From Candidatus Omnitrophica bacterium UBA6233 (lineage in GTDB: Bacteria; Omnitrophota; Gorgyraeia; Gygaellales; Profunditerraquicolaceae), in assembly GCA_002440965.1 (NCBI GenBank), contig DJWJ01000028.1:1-26012 (forward strand): a stretch of 26,012 nucleotides of DNA, read 5' to 3'. This document shows, one piece after another, positions 14,156-21,147 of the stretch; within the stretch, counting starts at the first letter, position 1, and the number at the start of each line of letters is the position of its first letter. The position numbers and the translations under genes are program-made. The notes under the pieces were generated by a model. It was not told the DNA's origin. It worked only from the letters and a program-made list of their open reading frames with translations, and did no database searches.

Positions 14156-15353
14156 ATTCCGATAATGTAGCCTTTAACTTAAGGGTCTTTTCTTGGCAAA
14201 GCTTAATCAAATCCCAGCCATTCATCACCTTGCGGTTATCAACTTTATTTATGACCGCTACTCTCTCGGTGCAGCAATAACAGGGATCAACAGCCGCCAG
14301 AGTCAGCGTAGCGTCGGAAATCGTCCCTCCTACGGCAGAAACCTTATCCGAAGCCACATTCATAAAACTAGGAGAACGAATCTTATGCCTTATAGGGCGA
14401 TTTGTACCGTCACTTTTTATGTAATGAAAGCATTCGCCTCTGGGCGCCTCAACCCTGCCAATACCTTCTCCGCCAGGGATATCTTTAACTTCGGCGTCAA
14501 TAGGCGCATTCTTGGGTAATTTATCCAAAGACTGCCTGATAATACTTATGCTCTCGTATAGTTCCAGGATCCTGACTACTGTTTTACAAAAAATATCTCC
14601 CTCTTTCTCTAAGATAACTTTCCAATCCAACCGGTCAATCGCTCCGTAAGGCTCATCTCGGCGGATATCGATATTTACCCCTGACGCGCGGGCAGTCGGC
14701 CCCACAACGCACCAGTCAATCGCCTGCTGACGGGTCAAGAGCCCGACATCCTTTAATCTTGATTTTATTACCGGGTCATCCATAATCGCGCCGCGGAATA
14801 AATCTGCGGCCGGAATCAAATCATCCAGCATCTTTTTTAATATGGGTATATCTTCATCCTTTATATCCCGCCTTACCCCTCCTACCTTAAACATAGCATA
14901 GTTGTTCCGGTTTCCGGTAACCATTTCAAAACAATCCAGAACCGGCTCGCGGTATTTCCAAGCCCACATCCAGACAGTATTGTAACCGATAAAATGCCCG
15001 GCCAAACCCAGCCACAAAAGATGACTGTGGATTCTTTGTAATTCATCGATTATCGTGCGGATATAGAGCGCTCTCTCCGGAACAAGCATTGCTTCTGTGC
15101 CTAAGATATTTTCGACTGCCAAACAATAAGCATAAGGATGGCTCGATGAACAGATCCCGCAAATACGCTCAACCAAATAGGGTATCTGGTCAAAATGCTT
15201 GGATTCAGAAAGTTTTTCTATGCCGCGATGGTTATAACCGATAATAATATCTAAATCAACCACTTTCTCTCCGTCGACATAAAGCTGGAAATATTCCGGC
15301 TCTTCCTGTAATGGATGATACGGCCCTATAGGTACGATTATTTTATGCGACAT
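14151..15353 (-). CDS. Group 4 [NiFe]-hydrogenase large subunit (NuoD/HycE C-terminal-like)
   Basis: Catalytic subunit that carries the Ni-Fe site. From the ATG at 15353 (400 aa) the L1 motif is RICGICSSSH (Cys65, Cys68, His72) and the L2 motif is DPCYCCTER (Cys358, Cys361 as ligands, with an extra Cys at 360). All four Ni-binding cysteines are present, so this is a hydrogenase and not a Nuo subunit. 36 residues follow Arg364, a tail of the sort removed by HycI-type proteases. The open frame extends 24 codons upstream, but that part is repeat-derived; GGGAG 7 nt before 15353 decides the start. In Hyd-3 of E. coli the NuoC and NuoD parts are fused; here they are separate genes with repeat B between. 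Confidence 0.95.
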   Translation of the reverse strand: MSHKIIVPIGPYHPLQEEPEYFQLYVDGEKVVDLDIIIGYNHRGIEKLSESKHFDQIPYLVERICGICSSSHPYAYCLAVENILGTEAMLVPERALYIRTIIDELQRIHSHLLWLGLAGHFIGYNTVWMWAWKYREPVLDCFEMVTGNRNNYAMFKVGGVRRDIKDEDIPILKKMLDDLIPAADLFRGAIMDDPVIKSRLKDVGLLTRQQAIDWCVVGPTARASGVNIDIRRDEPYGAIDRLDWKVILEKEGDIFCKTVVRILELYESISIIRQSLDKLPKNAPIDAEVKDIPGGEGIGRVEAPRGECFHYIKSDGTNRPIRHKIRSPSFMNVASDKVSAVGGTISDATLTLAAVDPCYCCTERVAVINKVDNRKVMNGWDLIKLCQEKTLKLKATLSES

Positions 15354-15371
15354 ATGCTTACTCCCAAGATT

Positions 15372-15533
15372 AATGACAAATACTAAAATCCAAATTACAA
15401 ATGAAATCCGAAATTCCAATATCAAATTCCAAAACTAAAGTTTTGTTATTTGTCATTTTACATTTGCCTTCCTGCCGGCAGGCAGGGGATTTATTTTGGG
15501 CTTTGAATTTTGTCATTTGTTATTTGTTATTTG
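15372..15533. repeat. Long palindromic repeat, copy B
   Basis: AT-rich element running AATGACAAATAC to TTTGTCATTTGTTATTTG, with the GC core CCTGCCGGCAGG (15471-15482). It shares long near-identical blocks with the reverse complement of copy D, for example TCCAATATCAAATTCCAAAA and the core with flanking CATTTGCCTT. It fills the gap between the NuoC- and NuoD-like genes and includes the last codons and stop of the NuoC-like gene. Confidence 0.85.
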
Positions 15534-15963
15534 AATCTGATTTATTTCTCAAAGGATACTCATTCTCAGGCCAGTCTTCGCCAAGCAACAATTTCTTTAA
15601 ATTTGGATGCCCCTTAAAATTAATTCCCAGCAGTTCCCAAACTTCACGCTCTATCCACTCGGCTCCGGGAAAAAGCGGGGTTATCGACTCTATTTCCGGT
15701 TTTAGCTTGTCTTCCAATAATACCCGGACAGAAAAAATCTCGCCTGCAGGGTCATTGCTAAAGTGATAAAGCATTTCGAAATGTTCGGGCATATCCGTGC
15801 CCGTTGCGGTAATAAACCTTAGCTCCAGTTCTTTGAAGCAGACCTGCGCTACTTTAAAGATATCGTTTTTGTCTATGCTAAAATATATCCTTTTAACGGA
15901 TTTCTCCTGCCAATCCTTTATTTTACCCTGCAGCTTCTCTTTTATCCTATCGCGCATATCCAT
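15520..15963 (-). CDS. NuoC/HycE N-terminal-like subunit of group 4 hydrogenase
   Basis: 30-kDa-subunit family (complex I NuoC) protein, about 147 residues from the ATG at 15963. The hallmark segment is EREVWELLGINFKGHPNLKK, followed by LLGEDWPENEYPLR near the C-terminus, matching the ERE.WD..G..F.GHP..R consensus. It has no cofactor and supports assembly of the NuoD-like subunit. The frame is open for 22 codons upstream, but these lack family similarity and overlap repeat-like sequence; AAGGAAGGG lies about 11 nt before the chosen ATG. The last residues (SDSNNK) and the stop are encoded by the edge of repeat B. Confidence 0.88.
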   Translation of the reverse strand: MDMRDRIKEKLQGKIKDWQEKSVKRIYFSIDKNDIFKVAQVCFKELELRFITATGTDMPEHFEMLYHFSNDPAGEIFSVRVLLEDKLKPEIESITPLFPGAEWIEREVWELLGINFKGHPNLKKLLLGEDWPENEYPLRNKSDSNNK

Positions 15964-16062
15964 AATTTCGCTTACCCTTCCTTTGCTAGCTACTCCAATA
16001 TTAACCCAAAAATTAAATGCAAAAGTCAAAACTTCAACCCAAAATCCAAAAGATCAAACTAT

Positions 16063-16195
16063 TAATGTCAAATACCAAAGCTCAAAATTAAAAATAAATT
16101 TAAATGACAAATACCCAATGACAAAACCCTGGTTTTGACATTTGCAATTTTGATTTTGAATTTATTTTGGGCTTTGGATTTTTTCATTTGTCATT
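16063..16195. repeat. Long palindromic repeat, copy C
   Basis: Begins TTAATGTCAAATACCAAAGC and ends GGGCTTTGGATT..CATTTGTCATT, the same termini as copy E. The centre (AAAACCCTGGTTTT) lacks the GC core of copies A, B and D. It lies between the NuoB- and NuoC-like genes, 29 nt after the NuoB-like stop. Confidence 0.8.
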
Positions 16196-16224
16196 ACACT
16201 TTTTTGGTTTTTAGTTTCGGTTTA

Positions 16225-16653
16225 CTATCTATTTGCCTTATTTACCTTATCCACCAGTTTTACGATGCCATCAATGATTGCCTCGGGTTTTGGCGGACAA
16301 CCCGGGATATATAAATCTACCGGCAATATTTTATCCAAAGGTTCGGCGACGTTATAACTATCCTTGAACATATGCTGCGAAAGCGCGCAAATCCCGCAGG
16401 CAATAACCACACAAGGCTTAGGCACCTGTTCATAAACTTTTTTCATCCTCACTACCGCCTTCTTATTCATCGCTCCGGTGATTAAAAGCGCGTCCGCATG
16501 GCGGGCTGAACCAATAAGCTGAATGCCGAAACGCTCCAGGTCATGCCGGGGGGTAAAACAATCCAGCGCCTCGATATCGCAGTTATTGCAAGAGCCAACG
16601 CTCATATGAAAAACCCAAATTGATTTCGTAAATGCTCTTTTGATAATGTTCAT
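16225..16653 (-). CDS. Group 4 hydrogenase small subunit (NuoB/HycG-like)
   Basis: Carries the proximal [4Fe-4S] cluster next to the Ni-Fe site. From the ATG at 16653 (142 aa) the ligands are Cys22 and Cys25 in GSCNNCDIEAL, Cys89 in ACGICALS and Cys119 in IPGCPPKP, all in the family order. The short form without a signal peptide fits group 4 enzymes. Fifteen in-frame codons upstream extend towards repeat D and are not needed. No good Shine-Dalgarno is visible, which may mean coupling or that the repeat displaced it. The gene is flanked by repeats D (upstream) and C (downstream). Confidence 0.93.
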   Translation of the reverse strand: MNIIKRAFTKSIWVFHMSVGSCNNCDIEALDCFTPRHDLERFGIQLIGSARHADALLITGAMNKKAVVRMKKVYEQVPKPCVVIACGICALSQHMFKDSYNVAEPLDKILPVDLYIPGCPPKPEAIIDGIVKLVDKVNKANR

Positions 16654-16682
16654 ATTGAAATTAATAAATTGGTCCTTTACTT

Positions 16683-16836
16683 TAATGCCAAATGTCAAAA
16701 CTCAAAATCCAAAAATAAATCCCTGCCTGCCGGCAGGAAGGCAAATGTAAAATTCCAAATTCCAAAACTAAAGTTTTGGAATTTGATATTGGAATTTTGG
16801 ATTACATTTGTCATTTGGATTTTGTCATTTGACATT
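16683..16836. repeat. Long palindromic repeat, copy D (inverted relative to B)
   Basis: The reverse complement reads AATGTCAAATGACAAAATCC and continues with blocks shared with copy B, including the core CCTTCCTGCCGGCAGGCAGG and the following GATTTATTTT. The opposite orientation to B shows the element can insert either way. It fills the gap between the NuoH- and NuoB-like genes, with its tip on the NuoH-like stop codon. Confidence 0.85.
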
Positions 16837-17746
16837 ACTTGCCAAATATCGCCAATATAACCGCTATTACCCCTAATATCGTCGGTATTCTCCAGAAAAA
16901 CCTCAAAACCTGATCAATGCGTAAACGCGGATTGGTATTCTTGATCAATGTCATTATAACCAGTAACATTAAATATTTAGCGATCAGAAAAATCGGGCCA
17001 AGATCCTTACCTAAAAATAAAATTATGATAAAAAGCGGGACAGTATAAAGCATTACTGCTTTGGTTAACTTGAATATCGCCAGCGGCAAGCCGGAATATT
17101 CGATCAATGTCCCTCCCATGATCTCCTGATCAGCTTCGGCAATATCAAAAAGCCCTATTCCTAATTTTGCCTGCATACAGAAAATCGCGACGATAAAGGC
17201 CAGAGCGCCGGAAAAAGAAAATACATTCGAACCAAAAATCATCTGCTGTTGAATGATTTGACCGATTTGTAATGCGCCCTTACATTTGATAACTATCGTG
17301 ATTATAGAAAGAATTAAAGGTAACTCATAAGCTAAAAGCAATTTAATTTCTCTGGATACTCCCACTGAAGCTAGCGGATTCCGGGAAGAAGACGCGCCGA
17401 TAATCAAGGCTACTGCTGGTATTGCCAAAAGATAAAAAATTACGATTAAATCTCCGCCGAAACTTTCTAAAGGAGAAATTATACTCCTGCCTAAACTCGT
17501 GCTGACTAATACTGCAGCGATCAATCCCAGGTACGGAGAAAGCAGAAATGTGAGTTTAGTACCCTGGGGGACGATTACTTCTTTACCCAGTAGTTTCAAG
17601 ATATCAGTAAAATTCTGATGCCAGGGAGGCCCCATCCTCCACTGCAGGCGGGCAGTAAGCTTTCTGTCGAACCAACCAGCTAACAGGCCGATTGTGGCGC
17701 TAAATATGAACCCCGGGAATATTAAATAATAAAAAATACTCTTCAT
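16835..17746 (-). CDS. NuoH/HycD-like membrane subunit of group 4 hydrogenase
   Basis: Membrane anchor of 303 residues with about eight helices, the partner of the NuoB/NuoD core at the membrane. Typical segments include GWFDRKLTARLQWRMGPPWHQNF (about 24-46), LASVGVSREIKLLLAYELPL and DIAEADQEIMGGTLIEYSG (the EchB/HycD form of the conserved acidic loop). The start overlaps the ferredoxin gene by 4 nt, so the two are probably coupled. The stop is at the edge of repeat D. Confidence 0.93.
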   Translation of the reverse strand: MKSIFYYLIFPGFIFSATIGLLAGWFDRKLTARLQWRMGPPWHQNFTDILKLLGKEVIVPQGTKLTFLLSPYLGLIAAVLVSTSLGRSIISPLESFGGDLIVIFYLLAIPAVALIIGASSSRNPLASVGVSREIKLLLAYELPLILSIITIVIKCKGALQIGQIIQQQMIFGSNVFSFSGALAFIVAIFCMQAKLGIGLFDIAEADQEIMGGTLIEYSGLPLAIFKLTKAVMLYTVPLFIIILFLGKDLGPIFLIAKYLMLLVIMTLIKNTNPRLRIDQVLRFFWRIPTILGVIAVILAIFGK

Positions 17747-18237
17747 TTTTTCCTAGGCGGCTGAACGTCTTCTCTGGACCACTTGCGCGAATGCACTGCC
17801 AGATGTTCTCCCACAAAATAGATATCCTGCTCAAGGCTCTCTTCTACTTCTTTAATTTCTATGGCTTTCTCAGGACACGAAGTTATACATTTAGGTAACT
17901 CTACATTCTTACCGACACAATAATCGCACTTAGAATCAAGGTAAGGAATGAAACCCTGAAAAATAATCCCGAAGGGACAAGCCACAGAGCAGGATTTACA
18001 GCTTGTGCAGCGCATCTTATAACGTTTGATATGCCCGTCGCTTGAGCGTTCCAAAGCGTTATGATAACAGGAATTTACGCAAGGCGCCTCTTCGCAATGC
18101 CGGCAGATAGTGGCAAAGGTGGCGTATTCGCGCAAAGAAGTAATCCCGTTATTCTGCGGATGATAAAAATAATCGCAGGCTACAGAACACTTCTTGCATT
18201 TACTACAGATATCTAAATCAATGTATAAACGTTTCAT
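17743..18237 (-). CDS. Four-cluster polyferredoxin (HycB/CooF-like)
   Basis: Electron carrier of 164 residues with four [4Fe-4S] motifs in the DMSO-reductase-B/HycB arrangement: C11-C14-C17-C21, C45-C48-C53-C57, C77-C80-C83-C87 and C104-C107-C117-C121. It most likely passes electrons between the beta/gamma flavin module and the membrane hydrogenase. No signal peptide, so cytoplasmic. Repeat E lies a few bases before the ATG and there is no clear ribosome-binding site. It overlaps the NuoH-like gene by 4 nt. Confidence 0.92.
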   Translation of the reverse strand: MKRLYIDLDICSKCKKCSVACDYFYHPQNNGITSLREYATFATICRHCEEAPCVNSCYHNALERSSDGHIKRYKMRCTSCKSCSVACPFGIIFQGFIPYLDSKCDYCVGKNVELPKCITSCPEKAIEIKEVEESLEQDIYFVGEHLAVHSRKWSREDVQPPRKK

Positions 18238-18241
18238 ATTT

Positions 18242-18374
18242 TAATGTCAAATACCAAAGCTCAAAATTCAAAATAAATCCAAATTACAAAATCAAAATGA
18301 CAAAACTTTAGTTTCGATATTTGATATTTTAACTTTTGATTTATTTTGTGCTTTGAATTTTGTCATTTGTCATT
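18242..18374. repeat. Long palindromic repeat, copy E
   Basis: Nearly identical to copy C at its left end (TAATGTCAAATACCAAAGC, CAAAATT) and right end (GATTTATTTTGTGCTTTGAA, CATTTGTCATT), with an AT-rich centre. It fills the gap between the gamma-like oxidoreductase and the polyferredoxin, starting about 2 nt past the stop of the first. Confidence 0.85.
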
Positions 18375-18376
18375 CC

Positions 18377-19195
18377 TTAATCCCATATATCATGTATATC
18401 CTTCAATTGTTCATACGTAAAAACCGGGCCGTCTTTGCAGGCGTAATATTTACCGATACGGCAATGGCCGCACTTACCCAAACCGCAGGACATACTTTTT
18501 TCCATGGATAAATATATATCCGCCGGTTTAATCCCTAAATCCAGCAATTTTAAGGTAACAAATTTCATCATAATCGGAGGGCCGCAGACTATACCCAAAG
18601 TATTTGTAAAGTCTACAGGGGCATCGCCTAATATGGTCGTAACTAAACCTACGTTTCCCTGCCAACCGGAATCTCCTATGTCAACACTAACTAAAACATC
18701 TACCTTATCTCTTTTAGCCCATTCAGGGATAAGATTTTTATAAACTATATCTTTCGGCGAGCGGGAACCATAACGTAAAACTACTTTATTATAATTGCTG
18801 ATTGTCGCGAAAAGACTGAATAACAGCGAACGTAATGGCGCCAGCCCCACCCCGCCGCCTACGATTAAAATATCTTTACCCTTGAATTTATCCAAAGGAT
18901 ACCCCTTGCCATAGGGCCCGCGGATTCCCACTACTTCTCCCGGGCGCAAAGAATGCAATTTCGCGGTAACTTCACCGACATTCATAATGGTAAGATCCAA
19001 TTTCTCGCTAATTCCGGGATCCGACGAAGGAGTAAAAGGCGCTTCCCCGACACCGGGAACGGTCATTTCAATGAATTGACCGGTGGCAAATTTAAAACCT
19101 CCTTCGGGTTTAAGCCTGAAAGTTTTTATCGCCGGAGTTTCTTCGATAATCTCTTCAATAACAGCTTTAAGCGGCTGGTAGATGTTTTTCTTCAT
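18377..19195 (-). CDS. FAD/NAD(P)- and [2Fe-2S]-binding oxidoreductase (HydG/AsrB-like gamma subunit)
   Basis: Ferredoxin-reductase-fold protein of 272 residues. The FAD domain is about 8-105 (GQFIEMTVPG and GEAPFTPSSDP in place of the RxYS motif, VGIRGPYGKGYP). The nucleotide domain has GGGVGLAPLRSL (about 113-124) and CGPPIMMKF. The C-terminus binds a [2Fe-2S] cluster through Cys237, Cys242, Cys245 and Cys253 (C-x4-C-x2-C-x7-C), as in PyrK, HydG and AsrB. It probably exchanges electrons with NAD(P)H and, with the beta-like protein before it, feeds or drains the hydrogenase. A 14-bp inverted repeat spans its start codon. Confidence 0.92.
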   Translation of the reverse strand: MKKNIYQPLKAVIEEIIEETPAIKTFRLKPEGGFKFATGQFIEMTVPGVGEAPFTPSSDPGISEKLDLTIMNVGEVTAKLHSLRPGEVVGIRGPYGKGYPLDKFKGKDILIVGGGVGLAPLRSLLFSLFATISNYNKVVLRYGSRSPKDIVYKNLIPEWAKRDKVDVLVSVDIGDSGWQGNVGLVTTILGDAPVDFTNTLGIVCGPPIMMKFVTLKLLDLGIKPADIYLSMEKSMSCGLGKCGHCRIGKYYACKDGPVFTYEQLKDIHDIWD

Positions 19196-19279
19196 CCCGT
19201 TAGAAACCTCGCATATAAAAATGTTTTCCCGTTATAAAACAATTAACGGCTGCCTGCGGCAGCCTGTTTCTAACGGGAT
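19194..19279. repeat. 86-bp element with perfect 14-bp terminal inverted repeats
   Basis: ATCCCGTTAGAAAC (19194-19207) and GTTTCTAACGGGAT (19266-19279) are perfect inverted repeats. Inside are two more small dyads: CCGTTA (19229-19234)/TAACGG (19244-19249), and GGCTGC/GCAGCC (19249-19265). The element covers the stop codon of the beta-like gene and the start codon of the gamma-like gene. It is either an mRNA hairpin for coupling or a small MITE-like insertion. Confidence 0.75.
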
Positions 19280-20355
19280 TCATATAATTTCCTTAAGATT
19301 CTGCGGATATCGATTTTACCCGGGCAGACTTCGATGCATCTACCGCATCCGCAGCAAGCCTGATAGCCTAAATTGGAAACAAAAAAATCGAATTTCTTTA
19401 AATAACGGTTGCGCAATCTCATATAACGCATCTTTAACGCGTTGGCCCCTCCGGCAACCTTGGTAAAATTCTTCAAAAGGCAGCCATCCCAAAGCCTGAG
19501 GCGCTTGACAGAACCTGAAGAAGAGGTGTCGGAAAGCAGGAAACAATGGCAAGTGTCGCACATAAATACACAGGCATTGCACTCAACGCAAGTGCGCATT
19601 TCTTCCTGCCAGATCCCTGAATTATAACCCGATAAAACAATGTCCTGTAATGTTTCTTTTTTGGGGATTTTATACTGCGTTAAATGCTCATCCATACGCA
19701 TGTTGACCGATTCCCTTTTTGCCCCTCTCCCTGAAATCTGGCCCAGGGTAGCTGGAACCAATAAATTTTTAAGAGACACAGCTATTAATTTCGCCTTCTG
19801 GGTTGCTATATCAAGAAGATAGCCGTTATTAAGCGGAGAGAGATTAAAATCAAAAGCTTCTGTTGGATAAGGATTAATGTCGAAAGCCCTGCAGAAACAA
19901 GCCTCCTTGAAATGCGGACAGTCGCTGGCAATAATCAAAGCAGCTTCCCTTCTGGACTTATAAAGAGGATCGGCTTCACTTCCTCCCAAAAAGACAAAAT
20001 CCTGCACTTTTAACGAAAATAAATCGCAATTTTTTATTCCGCAAAGCGCAACAGGCCGTTCTCTTTTTTCTTTTGCTCCCGCATCTTCAAAATATTCACA
20101 AGCCTCTTCTTTATAATGCGTAAAAAACGCGCGGGTCGGCTCAACTGCGCGATAATCGTTAAAAACTATATCTTCTTTTTTGACTTGAGAAAACTTCTTT
20201 AGAAAATAATCATCTGTGGGCAGGCTCGCCCTACAGGTGCATTCGTCTCTTTTAACCGGAGACTTTTCCCTAACCGGAACATATAAGTCGTAATCCTCGG
20301 CTAAATGCTCGTAGAATTTTACTAAATCGTCGTTCTTTAGAAAATAGGTTTCCAT
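19270..20355 (-). CDS. Dicluster iron-sulfur protein (HydB/AsrA-like beta subunit)
   Basis: Beta-subunit family of sulfhydrogenases and anaerobic sulfite reductases, 361 residues. The N-terminal two thirds contain the family's Cys-rich segments ALCGIKNCDLFSLKVQD (about 103-119) and DCPHFKEACFC. Two [4Fe-4S] motifs close the protein: C256-C259-C262-C266 with following DTCHCF, and the CCGCGRCIEVCPG region (Cys335, 337 or nearby, 340, 344). It pairs with the gamma-like flavoprotein to form an electron-input module. The ATG directly follows the YqeY-like stop codon. No sulfite reductase catalytic subunit (AsrC) is present, so a hydrogenase role is favoured. Confidence 0.9.
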   Translation of the reverse strand: METYFLKNDDLVKFYEHLAEDYDLYVPVREKSPVKRDECTCRASLPTDDYFLKKFSQVKKEDIVFNDYRAVEPTRAFFTHYKEEACEYFEDAGAKEKRERPVALCGIKNCDLFSLKVQDFVFLGGSEADPLYKSRREAALIIASDCPHFKEACFCRAFDINPYPTEAFDFNLSPLNNGYLLDIATQKAKLIAVSLKNLLVPATLGQISGRGAKRESVNMRMDEHLTQYKIPKKETLQDIVLSGYNSGIWQEEMRTCVECNACVFMCDTCHCFLLSDTSSSGSVKRLRLWDGCLLKNFTKVAGGANALKMRYMRLRNRYLKKFDFFVSNLGYQACCGCGRCIEVCPGKIDIRRILRKLYESR

Positions 20356-20802
20356 CTACCCTGAAAGTTTTTGCCTCACCAAATCACTGACTAATTTGCC
20401 GTCTGCCTGGCCCGCAATTTTTGCGTTTACTTCTTTCATAACTTTACCCATATCCTTCATGCCGCTTGAGCCAGTTACGCTAATTACCTCTTCGATTATC
20501 TGCTTAACTGCATCAGCGGAAAGCTCAGGAGGAAGATAGGTTTTTAGGATTTCCAGCTCTTTCTTTTCCTTTTCAGCCATTTCCAACCGCTCTCCCTTGG
20601 TAAATTGTTCAATAGAATCCTGGCGCTGTTTTATCTGTTTCTTGATAACAGCGATTGCTTCGGTATCGTTAAGCGCGTTTATCTTCTTGGCAACCGCGGC
20701 GTTCATCATATCCGCCCGCAAAAAACTTAAAACCGAGCTCTTTAACTTATCCCCCGATTTCATTGCTTCTTTATAATCATTAAGAATCTTTTCTTCCAGC
20801 AT
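20356..20802 (-). CDS. YqeY/GatB-tail family protein
   Basis: 148-residue helical protein of the YqeY family, similar to the C-terminal domain of GatB, which contacts tRNA in amidotransferases. The typical start DYKEAMKSGDKLKSSVLSFLRA and the C-terminal GSSGMKDMGKVMKEVNAKIAGQADGK/LVSDLVRQKL region are present. GGGGGAG lies 4-5 nt before the ATG. It sits directly before the beta-like hydrogenase gene without spacing. Its function in the cell is unclear. Confidence 0.9.
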   Translation of the reverse strand: MLEEKILNDYKEAMKSGDKLKSSVLSFLRADMMNAAVAKKINALNDTEAIAVIKKQIKQRQDSIEQFTKGERLEMAEKEKKELEILKTYLPPELSADAVKQIIEEVISVTGSSGMKDMGKVMKEVNAKIAGQADGKLVSDLVRQKLSG

Positions 20803-20811
20803 TTCTCCCCC

Positions 20812-21135
20812 CTATTTCGTCTTTTGATTATCGGCTACTTCTACCTTTAATACATATTTAACCATAAAGAATACAACTATGGCAATAGCAAAAAAGTCGA
20901 TAAAAGCAGCAATAATAACTCCGATTTTTATACTAGCCCTTCCGAGATGAAGCACGGCTTCCTGCCATTTTGGCCCGGGAAGAACCATTTCAATTAAAGG
21001 CATAATCAGGCCTTCAACAATGGCATTGATAATCTTGGCCACAGCATTGCCCATTACGATACCTATGGCTACGCCTATCACGCCGTAGGTGCGGATAAAC
21101 TCGATAAATTCTTCTTTTAATTTAATATCCCGCAT
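20812..21135 (-). CDS. MscL-like large-conductance mechanosensitive channel, short form
   Basis: Two-helix channel subunit of 107 residues. S1 and TM1 (KEEFIEFIRTYGVIGVAIG, GNAVAKIINAIVEGLIMPLI) are followed by a short loop and TM2 (IKIGVIIAAFIDFFAIAIVVFFMVKYV). It ends about 15 residues after TM2, so the C-terminal helical bundle of typical MscL (about 130-150 aa) is nearly absent. The ATG has GGAG 5 nt upstream. It would release solutes on sudden osmotic downshift. The TM1 sequence is diverged from E. coli MscL. Confidence 0.85.
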   Translation of the reverse strand: MRDIKLKEEFIEFIRTYGVIGVAIGIVMGNAVAKIINAIVEGLIMPLIEMVLPGPKWQEAVLHLGRASIKIGVIIAAFIDFFAIAIVVFFMVKYVLKVEVADNQKTK

Positions 21136-21147
21136 ATCAACTCCGCT

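Noticed and set aside
15354..15425. N-terminal extension of the hydrogenase large subunit (hydrophobic ISFVIWILVFV stretch) as a real membrane anchor or signal
   Set aside because: It is encoded by repeat B; the conserved MSHKIIVPIGPYHP start and GGGAG ribosome-binding site follow at 15353. The same logic rejects the extensions of the NuoB- and NuoC-like genes.
11158..17746. Respiratory complex I (Nuo) instead of hydrogenase
   Set aside because: The NuoD-like subunit keeps both CxxC nickel-binding motifs (RICGIC and DPCYCC), and NuoA, J, K, M, N and E-G genes are absent.
11158..18237. Formate hydrogenlyase
   Set aside because: Although the polyferredoxin and core resemble Hyc/Hyf proteins, there is no formate dehydrogenase, FhlA or formate channel gene in the window.
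18377..20355. Anaerobic sulfite reductase (AsrA/AsrB)
   Set aside because: No AsrC (siroheme catalytic subunit) is present and the pair directly precedes group 4 hydrogenase genes, so a hydrogenase electron module is more likely. The AsrA/HydB and AsrB/HydG families cannot be separated by eye.
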